A stretch of 64,000 nt of DNA, taken from assembly GCA_937920635.1 (NCBI GenBank), contig CAKZUE010000003.1:1-64000 (forward strand). Reading direction: 5' to 3'. A program made the translations under genes and the position numbers. Shown piece after piece: positions 46,909 to 55,912 of the stretch. The first letter of the stretch is position 1. The number at the start of each line of letters is the position of its first letter. The notes under the pieces are model-generated. The model saw nothing but the letters and a program-made list of their open reading frames with translations, searched no databases and was not told where the DNA came from. The stretch is from an uncultured Bryobacteraceae bacterium (GTDB lineage: Bacteria; Acidobacteriota; Terriglobia; Bryobacterales; Bryobacteraceae).

Positions 46909-47096
46909 CGGTACCGGATCTGATCCAGTGGGGGGCGCGGTGGCGGCCTTAACGTGGCCGTAACGGGATAAGGGGGGATGGTAGCCCCTTTCGCCGACGG
47001 CGGAGGGGAACCGGATCTGACCAGCAACTGAAGCGGTTCGTGGGGACGTCGAAGGTGCGGTTTCCAGCCGCAGGCTGCAGCCAGTCAGGGGGGCGG

Positions 47097-47132
47097 AAAC
47101 TGGTGCCAGGCGGGCCTGTCCCCAGTTTTTTT
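47097..47132. repeat. REP-like element, family 1 (GGCGGGCCTGTCCCC type)
   Basis: Arms AAACTGG and CCAGTTT around TGCCAGGCGGGCCTGTC, nearly identical to 26955-26988. It lies in the 332-bp gap between the regulator and receptor genes; the rest of the gap shows only a repeated GTTAC (near 47180) and no gene. Confidence 0.65.
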
Positions 47133-47240
47133 AGGGCAGGGGGTGAGCGAGTGGGGCGGGCGGCGGTGCTTTTCGCGTTACGTTACCTTGTGCGGGGCGG
47201 GCTTCCGGTTCAAGCTTCCTGCAAGAGCAGGGAGTCTGAC

Positions 47241-50200
47241 ATGAAACAGAAACCAGCGTTGGCATTGGTGGTTCTGGCGCTGTTGGCAGCGGCGCCCGCC
47301 GGGGCTCAGAGCGCACTGGGGACGATTACGGGCATGATCACGGATCCGTCGGGCGCGGCGGTGGTGGGCGCAAAGGTAGAGGTGCAGAACGAGGCAACGG
47401 CGGCCAGAGTGGAGACGGTGACGGGGGAATTGGGCCGGTACGTGGCAGCCTCCCTGCCGCCGGGGCTGTACACGGTGGCAGCCAGCCTGGCGGGGTTCAA
47501 GACGGCTGTTTCCCGCGGCGTGCAGGTGCAGGCGGCCACGGTGACCACGCGGAACATCAGCATGGAGCTGGGGGAGGTGGCCGAGAGCGTAAACGTGACG
47601 GCGGAGACGCCGCTGGTGCGGCCGGACACGGCGGCGGTGGCCACCAACGTCGGCAATCAGGCGATGCAGGATCTGCCGTTTGTGGACCGGAGCATGATGC
47701 AGGTGGTGCTGTTGACGCCGGGGGCGCAGGGGGACCCGCAGTACAACGGCGGCGTGCAGAGCGAACTGCCGGGCATCTTCACGCAGCCGGTGACGCCGGG
47801 CGCGTCCATTTCGGTCAGCGGAGGGCGGCCGGGCAGCGCATCGGTGCTGGTGGACGGGTCGGATGTGACCTCGGCGGGATATGCGCGGGCGGTGATGACG
47901 TTTTCGGGCGACCAGGTGCAGGAGGTGACGGTGATGGCCAACGGCGTGCCCGCGCAGTACGGGCGCACGACGTCGGCGGTGATCAACCAGGCGACCAAGA
48001 GCGGGGGCAACCAGTGGCGGGGCAACGCGAGCTGGATGCACCTGAACCCCTTCCTGCAAACGCGGGCGCTGGGGGCGGCGTTCAATCCATCGAACCGCTA
48101 TCACGCTTTTGCGGCGGCGATTGGCGGGCCAGTGGTCATCCCGAAGGTCTACGATGGCCGCAACAAGACGTTCTTCTGGGCGACGGGCGAGCCGCAGCGG
48201 CAGAAGCTGTTCTTTGGAGCGACCCGGACGCGGCTGCCGACCGCCGAGGAGCTGCGGGGCAATTTCAGGAACAGTTGGGATTTCCTCGACCCGGTGTTGC
48301 GGCAGCAGAACGTAGATGCCGCGATCGCTTCGCCCGTGCGGACCAACCAACTGCGGTGGCACTATGCGCGCAACGAGCAGGGCTTTCCGGTGGGGCCGAT
48401 TCTGCCGACGGCGCAGCGGGACGCGATCCCGAACAACGACCTCAGCTACCTGCTGCCGCAGAACCCGATCGCGCAGAAGCTGATCCCCCTGCTGTTTCCG
48501 TTCACGCCGGGGCGCGACACTGGCTACATCCGCTGGCTGCGCCCGGACGGGCTGTGGGAGACCGACGGCAATAACGCGATCTACGCCAGAGGCGTCGACA
48601 CGGAAGACAACCGGTGGAGCATGAAGCTGGACCACAATGCGGGGGCCGACATCCGGCTCTACGGGCGGTATTCAGACGCGCCGGTGACGGGCACGCGCAC
48701 CTGGTATGCAGGGCCGGGCGATCCGGCCAATCCGCTGCCACAGGACAAGATCCACTCGCGCAATGCAGCGCTTGGCTACACGCACGTGCTCCGGCCCACC
48801 GTGATCAACGAACTGCGCTTCACCTATTCGCGGGGCAACGCCCTGCGCGGACCGAGCGACGCTGCGCTGTCCAGGGACTGGGCCAAAGAGGTGGGGCTGG
48901 CGCCGGCGGTGGCGGGGGTGGGCTTCCCGCGGCTGGCTGCGCTGAACCGCGGCTACGACGGCGAAGGCGCGACGCTGGGCCGATCGGTGGACGTCAATGC
49001 GGGCATCGGCGACGACATGTCAGTGGTCAAAGGGCGCCACGCCATGCGTTTTGGCGGCGAGCACCGGCGCATTCAGCTCAACCGGCTTTCTTTCGGGGGG
49101 CTAACCGGGGGTGCTTACAGCTTCAGCGGCCAGATCACCCCGAACACGGGTTCGATCCACAACATCATCAACGAATTGGGCGGATTGATCACGGGGTCGG
49201 TGAACACTTACACGTTCAAAACCCTCCAGACGAACGCCTACTACCGGTGGCGCTACACGGCGGCGTATTTCCAGGACGACTGGAAAGTGACGCCGAAGCT
49301 GACGCTGAACCTCGGCCTGCGGTGGGACGTGGAGACTCCACGCACGGAAAAATATGACCGGCAGGGGACTTTTGTCCCGGAATTTCCCGGAACCGTCAAT
49401 GGAATTCCGGTGACTGGAGCGTGGATATTCTCCGGGAAAAACGGTTTGCAGCGCAACCTGTGGCCGGTGAATTACCGGGGATTCCAGCCGCGGCTCGGGC
49501 TGGCTTATGCGTGGCGGCAGAGAGTGGCGGTGCGGATGTCGTACAACGTGCTGCGGGCGCCCATCACGGGCACGGGGCAGGACATCTGGCCGGACCTGAA
49601 TCTGAACCAGCGCAGCGTGAGCACGAACGCAGGCACGGGCGGCGTTCAGCCGGGTCCGGTAAACCTGATCACAAACCCGATCGCGCCGCTGCCGGCGCCG
49701 TTCGAGCTGCCGCGCGACCCGGTGCTGTACATGAACGACGCGCTGGCATTCACCATGTTCTACATTCCACAGAGCAGCGCGATGCCGTATGTGCAGAAGT
49801 GGAACACGGGCGTGCAATTCCAGCTCGGGCGGGACTGGTCCTTCGAGATCGGTTACGACGGGCTGAAGGGGACGCACCTGTTCACGAGGCGGATGCCTTA
49901 CAACTACGCTCCTCCGGGCGTGACCGCGCCGCTGGTGGCGCAGGCGGCGGATTTCAACGCGCAGCGGGTGGAATACAACCGGCTGGGCATCCGGAACTCG
50001 GCGGGCAACGTGATGGCGACGACGCTGGCGCCGTCGCTGCGCCCGTATCCGCAGTTCTTCAGCCAGCGTTTCGAGACGGCGTTCGACCGTTCGGGCAATT
50101 CGGTCTACCACGGACTGAACGTGGGCTTCCAGAAGCGGATGTCGGGCGGGCTGATGTTGCAGGGCAGCTATAGCTGGTCGAAGTCGATCGACGACGCGGG

Positions 50201-50960
50201 ATCCTCGAACCTGCAAACCAACGAAGTGGCCGATGTCTTCGGGCTGGTGTTTCCGCAGGAGCCCGACCGGCGGCTGCAACGGAGCCTTTCGACGTTCGAC
50301 ATTCCGCACAAGTTCAACCTCGCCTACACCTGGCAGCTACCCTTCGGCAGGGGCAAGTGGATTGGCGGCGGCGCGGGGCCGTGGCTGAACCGGCTGATCG
50401 GCGGCTACAACGTGTCGGGGTTCTTCCGCAGCAGTGCGGGCTACCCGCTGGTGGTGCGGATGAACAACAACGGCTGGTGGGAGTCGCGCGGCGGCGGCAA
50501 CGGACTGGACGGCTTCACGCTGAGGCCGGACCGCGTGCCGGGGCCGAATCCGGTGACGGCGACGTGGCGCGAGGACCCGTTCCGCCGGTCGTATCACAAC
50601 TACCAGGCCTTTGCCGTACCGGGCGCGGACGGCGCGCCGGCGCTGGGCAATTCCAGCCCGACGCTGCCGGACGGGCGCAGCCCGCGGGTGACTTCGGCGG
50701 ACGCCTCGGTGTTCAAGAACATCGATCTGGACAGCGAGGGCAAGCGCTACCTGCAATTGCGCGTGGACGTGTTCAACATCGCCAACCACCCGGTGTTTTT
50801 CGCGAACCCGAACAACCGTCCGACTCCATACACCTGGAACGCGCAGCAGCGGACGTTTGCGCCGGTGACGCAATCGACGCCGATCGACCCGAACAATACG
50901 GCGCAATTCAACAATTACGCGGGCCGCGCGTTGCGCATTGGCGCGCGGATCTATTTCTGA
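47241..50960 (+). CDS. Oar-like TonB-dependent receptor
   Basis: Outer-membrane receptor, 1239 aa. The start ATG 47241 has GGGAG about 8 nt upstream, and the signal peptide is KQKPALALVVLALLAAAPAGAQ. An N-terminal carboxypeptidase-regulatory-like beta domain (about 27-105; GTITGMITDPSGAAVVGAKV) is followed by a plug domain (about 120-270; ISVSGGRPGSASVLVDGSD, QVQEVTVMANGVPAQYGRTT) and a large beta-barrel ending in the aromatic Phe (GARIYF). Such receptors in Acidobacteria import large glycans or other polymers. The ligand is unknown. Probably controlled by the preceding regulator. Confidence 0.93.
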   Translation: MKQKPALALVVLALLAAAPAGAQSALGTITGMITDPSGAAVVGAKVEVQNEATAARVETVTGELGRYVAASLPPGLYTVAASLAGFKTAVSRGVQVQAATVTTRNISMELGEVAESVNVTAETPLVRPDTAAVATNVGNQAMQDLPFVDRSMMQVVLLTPGAQGDPQYNGGVQSELPGIFTQPVTPGASISVSGGRPGSASVLVDGSDVTSAGYARAVMTFSGDQVQEVTVMANGVPAQYGRTTSAVINQATKSGGNQWRGNASWMHLNPFLQTRALGAAFNPSNRYHAFAAAIGGPVVIPKVYDGRNKTFFWATGEPQRQKLFFGATRTRLPTAEELRGNFRNSWDFLDPVLRQQNVDAAIASPVRTNQLRWHYARNEQGFPVGPILPTAQRDAIPNNDLSYLLPQNPIAQKLIPLLFPFTPGRDTGYIRWLRPDGLWETDGNNAIYARGVDTEDNRWSMKLDHNAGADIRLYGRYSDAPVTGTRTWYAGPGDPANPLPQDKIHSRNAALGYTHVLRPTVINELRFTYSRGNALRGPSDAALSRDWAKEVGLAPAVAGVGFPRLAALNRGYDGEGATLGRSVDVNAGIGDDMSVVKGRHAMRFGGEHRRIQLNRLSFGGLTGGAYSFSGQITPNTGSIHNIINELGGLITGSVNTYTFKTLQTNAYYRWRYTAAYFQDDWKVTPKLTLNLGLRWDVETPRTEKYDRQGTFVPEFPGTVNGIPVTGAWIFSGKNGLQRNLWPVNYRGFQPRLGLAYAWRQRVAVRMSYNVLRAPITGTGQDIWPDLNLNQRSVSTNAGTGGVQPGPVNLITNPIAPLPAPFELPRDPVLYMNDALAFTMFYIPQSSAMPYVQKWNTGVQFQLGRDWSFEIGYDGLKGTHLFTRRMPYNYAPPGVTAPLVAQAADFNAQRVEYNRLGIRNSAGNVMATTLAPSLRPYPQFFSQRFETAFDRSGNSVYHGLNVGFQKRMSGGLMLQGSYSWSKSIDDAGSSNLQTNEVADVFGLVFPQEPDRRLQRSLSTFDIPHKFNLAYTWQLPFGRGKWIGGGAGPWLNRLIGGYNVSGFFRSSAGYPLVVRMNNNGWWESRGGGNGLDGFTLRPDRVPGPNPVTATWREDPFRRSYHNYQAFAVPGADGAPALGNSSPTLPDGRSPRVTSADASVFKNIDLDSEGKRYLQLRVDVFNIANHPVFFANPNNRPTPYTWNAQQRTFAPVTQSTPIDPNNTAQFNNYAGRALRIGARIYF

Positions 50961-50975
50961 CCCCCATTTGGACCC

Positions 50976-51016
50976 CTGGCTCCGGGGCGTGGCCTTGCGC
51001 CCCGGAGCCGATTTTT
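50976..51016 (+). terminator. Intrinsic terminator of the receptor gene
   Basis: A perfect 12-bp stem GGCTCCGGGGCG / CGCCCCGGAGCC (50976-50987 and 50996-51007), 8-nt loop, then GATTTTTTT. It begins 16 nt after the receptor stop codon and is the clearest rho-independent terminator in the window. Confidence 0.92.
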
Positions 51017-51029
51017 TTCGCGCCAGGGT

Positions 51030-51491
51030 TCACGCCTGGGCGAGGCCGGCGCGGATGTGGTTGAGGTGTTTCTCGCCGTGGGCGGCGTAGGTTTCCAGGA
51101 GCCGCTCGAGCGTGATGGCGCCGTATTCGGGGTGGTAGCCTTTGCGGGGCCAGGCGTCTTCGGGCACGGATCGGAAAAAGGCGGCCCAGCGGGCGTGAAG
51201 TCCATCAAGGATCGATAGAGAAGGTTCGATGGGGCTGTTTGAGGCGTCGGGCAGGGCGGCCCAGGTGTCCTGGTCGTAGGGCTTCAGCGGCGGGTCGTTC
51301 TCGAGCAGGATGAAGCGGCAGCGGATGTAGGCGTGCATGTGCGAGTCGGCGAGGTGATGGATGACCTGCCGCGAGGTCCAGCCGCCGGGGCGGTAGGGGC
51401 GGTCGAGCTGTTGGGGAGAGGCGCCGGCGATGAGGCGGCGCAGTTCTGCGGGCAAGGCTTCGATTTTTGCGATGAGTTGATCGCGGGTCAT
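51030..51491 (-). CDS. DinB/YfiT-family putative metal-dependent hydrolase
   Basis: Four-helix-bundle DinB-like protein, 153 aa. Metal-ligand histidines appear in QVIHHLADSHMHAYIR and in the C-terminal AAHGEKHLNHI, the usual three-His arrangement of the YfiT subgroup. AGGAGGG lies 5 nt before the ATG. Members are thiol-S-transferases or metal hydrolases; no specific substrate can be named. Confidence 0.88.
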   Translation of the reverse strand: MTRDQLIAKIEALPAELRRLIAGASPQQLDRPYRPGGWTSRQVIHHLADSHMHAYIRCRFILLENDPPLKPYDQDTWAALPDASNSPIEPSLSILDGLHARWAAFFRSVPEDAWPRKGYHPEYGAITLERLLETYAAHGEKHLNHIRAGLAQA

Positions 51492-51604
51492 GGAATCCCT
51501 CCTACTGTTGGGATCGGGTCAGGCTTTCCATTGTGCCAGAACACGGGCGGTTGCGGTGACCGCAGTCACTGAGCGGGGGAGGCGGGCTGCGGCAAGCTGG
51601 AATC

Positions 51605-52651
51605 ATGACGGCCGCGCCTCCACAGGCTCGACGGGAGAAGAAGGCGTACCGCAAGCGGACGGGGAAGGACCGCTCGCAGCAGATCCGGCTGGCGGTGCAG
51701 GCCGCGTTTCTGATGCTGAACGTGTGGATCGGCGTGGAGTTTTATCTGTGGGTGAGGGCGTACGAGACGGGGAGCGTGCCGGGGGTGAGCCGCCCGCCCG
51801 GGGTGGAAGGCTGGCTGCCCATCGCCGGGATGATGAACACGAAGTACTTCTTCGACACCGGGCGTGTGCCGGCGGTGCATCCGGCGGCGATGGTGCTGTT
51901 CATGACATTCACGGGGCTGTCGCTGCTGCTGCGCAAATCGTTCTGCGGATGGCTGTGCCCGGTGGGGACGATTTCGGAATATTTGTGGAAACTGGGGCGG
52001 GACACATTCCGGCGGAATTTCTACCTGCCGCGGTGGTTGGACATCGGGTTGCGGAGCCTGAAGTACGTGCTGCTGGGGCTGTTCGTGTATGCGGTGGGGA
52101 CGATGAGCGCGGCGGCGATTGCGCAGTTCCTCGAATCGCCGTACGGGATCATCGCGGACGTGAAGATGCTGAATTTCTTCCGCCACCTCGGGGTGACGGC
52201 GGCGGTGGTGATCGGGGTTCTGGTGGTGCTTTCGATCTTCGTGCAGAACTTCTGGTGCCGGTATCTGTGCCCTTATGGAGCGCTGATGGGGCTGGCGGCG
52301 CTGGCGAGTCCGCTGCGGATCCGGCGCAACGCGGAGACGTGCATCGACTGCGGGAAGTGCGCGAAGGCGTGTCCGGAGCGGCTGCCGGTGGACAGGCTGG
52401 TGCAGATCCGCTCAGCGGAGTGCATCGGGTGCCTGGAGTGCGTGGCGGCGTGTCCGGTGGAGGACACGCTGGACATGCAGGCAGCGGGCGTGAGGCGGCG
52501 GGTGCCGGCGTGGGCGATGGCGGCGGCGATCGTAGTGATCTTCTGCGGGGCGACCGGGTGGGCGATGTGGGCGGGGCACTGGCAGACGCACGTGCCGTCA
52601 GATGTGTATCGGGAGCTGATCCCGCGGGCGCGGGAGTTCAGCCATCCGTGA
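51605..52651 (+). CDS. NapH/NosR-like membrane polyferredoxin
   Basis: 348 aa membrane iron-sulfur protein. At least five TM helices, two cytoplasmic/periplasmic Cys motifs FCGWLCPVGTISE and WCRYLCPYGAL, then two [4Fe-4S] sets CIDCGKCAKACPE and CIGCLECVAACPV, and a final TM. This is the NapH/MauN/NosR-C layout that moves electrons from quinol across the membrane. No nitrate, nitrous oxide or methylamine genes adjoin, so its partner is unknown. Its 3' end overlaps the convergent DUF2461 gene by 14 bp. Confidence 0.85.
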   Translation: MTAAPPQARREKKAYRKRTGKDRSQQIRLAVQAAFLMLNVWIGVEFYLWVRAYETGSVPGVSRPPGVEGWLPIAGMMNTKYFFDTGRVPAVHPAAMVLFMTFTGLSLLLRKSFCGWLCPVGTISEYLWKLGRDTFRRNFYLPRWLDIGLRSLKYVLLGLFVYAVGTMSAAAIAQFLESPYGIIADVKMLNFFRHLGVTAAVVIGVLVVLSIFVQNFWCRYLCPYGALMGLAALASPLRIRRNAETCIDCGKCAKACPERLPVDRLVQIRSAECIGCLECVAACPVEDTLDMQAAGVRRRVPAWAMAAAIVVIFCGATGWAMWAGHWQTHVPSDVYRELIPRAREFSHP

Positions 52652-53369
52652 GTGAGGCCCAGCCGCCGGCGGGGAGGCGTTTTTTCTGCGCGGCGAGGAG
52701 GGGCTCGTTGAAGAAATCGATGACGGGCTTCATGAGGCGGAAGCGGAGGACGACTTCCGGCAGGAGCCGGCGGGAGGTGGCGAGTTCGGCGGGGAGTTCT
52801 TTCCAGAAATACCAGTGCTTGAACTTGATCCACTCGGCGGCGGGATGATCGGGGGGAAAGCCCTTGGGCGGGCGGGAGAGGCGGTCGCCGGCGAGGGGGC
52901 CCATGGCGGCGAGGAGCTTCTTTTCGCGGGCGGCGGAGCTGAAGCGCTCGTGGTGTTCGAGGATGTGGAGGCGGATGAGGCGGAGGTTGTCGGGCGTCGG
53001 CATGTACACGCCGCCGGCGACGCCGACATAGCGGGGCGAGATCTCGACGTAGTAGCCGCCGGCGACGTGGCGGCCGAGATCGGAACGGAAGAAGGAGGCG
53101 GCGATGTGGGTCTTGTAAGGGGTCTTGTCGGAGGTGAAGCGCGTGTCGCGATAGATGCGGTAGATGGCGCGCTCCGGCAGCGTGATGGCTTCGGGCGCGA
53201 ACGCGGCGAGGGCGGCGTCGATGGCGGCGACGAACTCCTCCATGGGGGCGCGGACCTTTTCCAGGAAGATCTGCTTGCGCTCTTCGAACCAGTCGCGGCG
53301 GTTGTTGCGTTCGAGCTGGCGGAGGAATTTCAGCGCCTCGGGCGGAAAGCCGGCAAAGCTGGCGGGCAT
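52638..53369 (-). CDS. DUF2461 (TIGR02453) family protein
   Basis: 243 aa, cytoplasmic. Family signatures are FLRQLERNNRRDWFEERKQ, YRIYRDTRFTSDKTPYKTH, GGYYVEISPRYVGVAGG, and PKGFPPDHPAAEWIKFKHW. Members have no settled function. The start at 53369 gives PASFAGFPPEALKFL, matching family N-termini; an upstream extension is discarded. It is divergent from murB with 28 bp between starts. Confidence 0.88.
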   Translation of the reverse strand: MPASFAGFPPEALKFLRQLERNNRRDWFEERKQIFLEKVRAPMEEFVAAIDAALAAFAPEAITLPERAIYRIYRDTRFTSDKTPYKTHIAASFFRSDLGRHVAGGYYVEISPRYVGVAGGVYMPTPDNLRLIRLHILEHHERFSSAAREKKLLAAMGPLAGDRLSRPPKGFPPDHPAAEWIKFKHWYFWKELPAELATSRRLLPEVVLRFRLMKPVIDFFNEPLLAAQKKRLPAGGWASLTDG

Positions 53370-53397
53370 GGCAAGGAGTCCCCTACAATTGAGAGCG

Positions 53398-54390
53398 ATG
53401 ACGGGTCTGGAAGAGGCGCAGCGGCGCCTCGCCGAAATCCCACTGTTACAGGTTACTCTGAACGAACCGCTTTGGAAGCACACACGGTTCGGGCTGGGCG
53501 GGCCGGCGGCGGTGTTCGGTTGCACGGCGGATGAGGCGGCGTTTGTGGAGGCGGTACGGCGGGTGCGGGCGAGCGGCGCGCCGTGGGTGGTGATCGGGAT
53601 GGGGACGAACCTGATCGTGGCCGACGAGGGGTTTCCGGGCATCGTGCTGCGCTATGACGGGGCGCGGATCCGGATCGATGGAAACCGCGTGACGGCAGAG
53701 GCGGGCGCAGCGCTTCAGGCGCTGGTGGATGCGGCGATCGAGGCGGGGTTGCAGGGGTACGAGGGGATGACGGGGATCCCTGGGAACGTGGGCGCGGCGA
53801 TCTACGGCAATGCGGGCGCCTACGGGGCTTCGATTTCCGACCGGATTGTGCGGGTGCGGTATTTCGACGGCGCGGAGGTGCGGGAGACGGACCGTGAGGG
53901 GTGCGGCTTCCGGTACCGCGAGAGCGAGTTCAAGAGGCGGCGGCTGCGGGGGGAGCCGTGGCTGATTCTGTCGGCGGAATTCGAATTTCCGGCGGGAAAT
54001 ACGGAAGAAATGCGGAGAAAAGCCTACGACATTCGGGCCGTGAGAAACCAAAAATATCCGCCAGACATGAAATGCGCCGGCAGCATTTTCAAGAATCTGC
54101 TGTGGGAAAAGCTTCCCGGACTGGCGCGCGCAGCCGTGCCGCCGGAGGTGATCAAAGGCGGCAAAGTTCCGGCGGCGTGGTTCCTGGACCGCGCGGGGGC
54201 CAAGGGGCTCGTGCGCGGCGGGATCCGGGTGTCGGAGGAGCATGCCAACACCCTGTATAATGCGGGCGGCGGGACGGCGGCGGATTTCCGCGCGCTGGCG
54301 GGGGAGCTGAAGAGGCGGGTGCGGGAGCGGTTCGGGATCGAGCTGGAAGAAGAGGTGCAGTACATCGGCTTCGGGGAGGTTTCGCCGTGA
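53398..54390 (+). CDS. murB: UDP-N-acetylenolpyruvoylglucosamine reductase
   Basis: FAD/NADPH enzyme of peptidoglycan precursor synthesis; 330 aa. Motifs are HTRFGLGGPAAVFG, VIGMGTNLIVADEG (FAD binding), GYEGMTGIPGNVGAAIYGNAG, YRESEFKRR, and CAGSIFKN with the catalytic Ser. ATG 53398 is chosen because the sequence upstream is a non-coding extension. TACAAT (53384-53389) ends 8 nt before the ATG, with no Shine-Dalgarno sequence. No other mur genes are adjacent; it heads a three-gene operon. Confidence 0.95.
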   Translation: MTGLEEAQRRLAEIPLLQVTLNEPLWKHTRFGLGGPAAVFGCTADEAAFVEAVRRVRASGAPWVVIGMGTNLIVADEGFPGIVLRYDGARIRIDGNRVTAEAGAALQALVDAAIEAGLQGYEGMTGIPGNVGAAIYGNAGAYGASISDRIVRVRYFDGAEVRETDREGCGFRYRESEFKRRRLRGEPWLILSAEFEFPAGNTEEMRRKAYDIRAVRNQKYPPDMKCAGSIFKNLLWEKLPGLARAAVPPEVIKGGKVPAAWFLDRAGAKGLVRGGIRVSEEHANTLYNAGGGTAADFRALAGELKRRVRERFGIELEEEVQYIGFGEVSP

Positions 54391-55397
54391 ATCGATCGTG
54401 GCTGTTCGCGCTGACAGGCGCGCTGGTTCTGGCGCAGGCGCCGCTGAAGAAAGGCAGCCCGCTGGAGGCGCTGCCGAAAGACACCGAAATTCTGACGCAT
54501 TTCGGCGAGAGGGCGGATTTCTCTCCCGACAACCGCGGCGTGGCGTTCATGGCGAAGAGTTTCGGCGACGCGTTCGTGATCGATCTGGAGACGAGGGTGA
54601 TCCGCTGTCTGACGTGCAACGTGCCCGGGGCGGCGTTTCTGCGCGTGATGCACCTTTCGAACGGAGATTATCTGCTGATTGGTCCGGAGAGGTTTACGGA
54701 CATCCGAACGGGGCGGCATCGCGACAATGAGCTCTGGCTGCTGCGGCGCGCGCCGGGGGCGAAGCCGGTGCGGCTGGGGCAGAAGATGAGCGAGGGGGCG
54801 GCGGTTTCCAAGCGTGCGTTGCGGATCGCGTTCGCCGAGACGGCGGCGCAGAATCCGGAGCTGGCGCCGCGGCGGTCGCGGATCTGGGTGGCGGAGGTGG
54901 ACGTGGAGGGGGCGGCGCTGAAGAACAGGCGCGTGGTGGTGGAGAGTCCGGACGACGCCTGCACGCTGGAGGCGCAGGATTTCTTTGACAATGACAGGAA
55001 GCTGACGTATTCCTGCTACGAGCGGGGCGGGGGAGCGTCGGTGTGGACGGTGGATCTGGAGTCGGGACAGCGCGTGAATCAGTCGCAGGCGATCGGCAGC
55101 TACAACGAAGTGGAGGGCATTTTTCCGGACGGGCTGCACACGTGCGTGGAGAGCGACCGGCAGGCGGTCCTGCGGGGCAAGACAGAGAAATTCCGCGACA
55201 TCGACATCTGGAAACTGAGGCTGGACGGGACGGGAAAGAGTTTTGAGAGGTTGACATTTTTCAACGATTACGAAGGGTGGAAAGCATCCAATCCGGTAGT
55301 GAGCACGGATGGACGGTATCTGGCGTTTCAAGCGGCGAGGACGGCGGACGAGGCGGGGGTCGGATACGGCATTCTGCTGAAGCGGCTGGGGAAGTGA
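54387..55397 (+). CDS. Exported beta-propeller protein (TolB/PD40-like)
   Basis: 336 aa with signal peptide (NRSWLFALTGALVLAQA). Repeated blades such as RADFSPDNRGVAFMAKS, DNELWLLRRAPGAKPV, RSRIWVAEVDVEG, ASVWTVDLESGQRVN and NPVVSTDGRYLAFQAAR are WD40-like PD40 repeats. It has two Cys pairs that could form disulfides (RCLTCN, SCYER). The GTG start overlaps the murB stop as GTGA (54387-54390). Function unknown; many acidobacterial members are periplasmic scaffolds. Confidence 0.8.
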   Translation: MNRSWLFALTGALVLAQAPLKKGSPLEALPKDTEILTHFGERADFSPDNRGVAFMAKSFGDAFVIDLETRVIRCLTCNVPGAAFLRVMHLSNGDYLLIGPERFTDIRTGRHRDNELWLLRRAPGAKPVRLGQKMSEGAAVSKRALRIAFAETAAQNPELAPRRSRIWVAEVDVEGAALKNRRVVVESPDDACTLEAQDFFDNDRKLTYSCYERGGGASVWTVDLESGQRVNQSQAIGSYNEVEGIFPDGLHTCVESDRQAVLRGKTEKFRDIDIWKLRLDGTGKSFERLTFFNDYEGWKASNPVVSTDGRYLAFQAARTADEAGVGYGILLKRLGK

Positions 55398-55401
55398 CCG
55401 G

Positions 55402-55899
55402 ATGGCAGTGGCAGGAAAAAGGCTGGTGTGGGCGATGCTGGCGATTGCGGCCGGCGTCACGCTGGTCTTCATCGGGCTGACCCTGGCCAACCTGGACAAG
55501 ATCCGGACCTCGGTGGCGGTGCGGCGGAGTTCGAGGCCGATTCTGAAGACGCCGACGGGGGACATGGTGATTGTTCCGGAAGGAGAATTTCAGGTTCCAT
55601 CCTGGGAAAAGCCGCCGAAATTGCGACCGTTTTATATTGATAAAGAGCCTGTTTCACCGGAAATATACAAGCGTTTTGCGGCGGCCGCCGGCAGGAACGC
55701 GGACCGGGTCACCGCGGAAGATGAGCGGGCGTTCTGCCAGTGGGCGGGGAAGCGGATGCCATCGCCGGACGAGCTGGCCAAGGCAGGGCGGGGCGCTACG
55801 CCCGAGAATGACGTGAGCATTTACGGCGTGCGGGGGCTGGCCGGAGGGAAAGGCTTCCGGTGCGCGCTGGACGCGTCCGGAGCGGCGCAGTTCCGCTGA
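55402..55899 (+). CDS. Short FGE/SUMF1-like protein with N-terminal membrane anchor
   Basis: 165 aa. TM helix at residues about 10-30, then GDMVIVPEGEFQV, PFYIDKEPVSPEIYKRFAAAAG, AFCQWAGKRMPSPDELAKAGRG and GVRGLAGGKGFRCA, which are the ordered landmarks of the formylglycine-generating-enzyme fold. The domain is normally about 250 residues; here the middle (about 100 residues, including the copper/catalytic Cys region) is missing, so enzymatic activity is unlikely. It starts 4 bp after the propeller gene. It may be a structural relative or a decayed enzyme. Confidence 0.7.
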   Translation: MAVAGKRLVWAMLAIAAGVTLVFIGLTLANLDKIRTSVAVRRSSRPILKTPTGDMVIVPEGEFQVPSWEKPPKLRPFYIDKEPVSPEIYKRFAAAAGRNADRVTAEDERAFCQWAGKRMPSPDELAKAGRGATPENDVSIYGVRGLAGGKGFRCALDASGAAQFR

Positions 55900-55912
55900 G
55901 TGGCGGCGAGGT

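Noticed and set aside
47040-47240. Upstream extension of the TonB-dependent receptor
   Set aside because: It translates a family 1 repeat and would bury the signal peptide internally.
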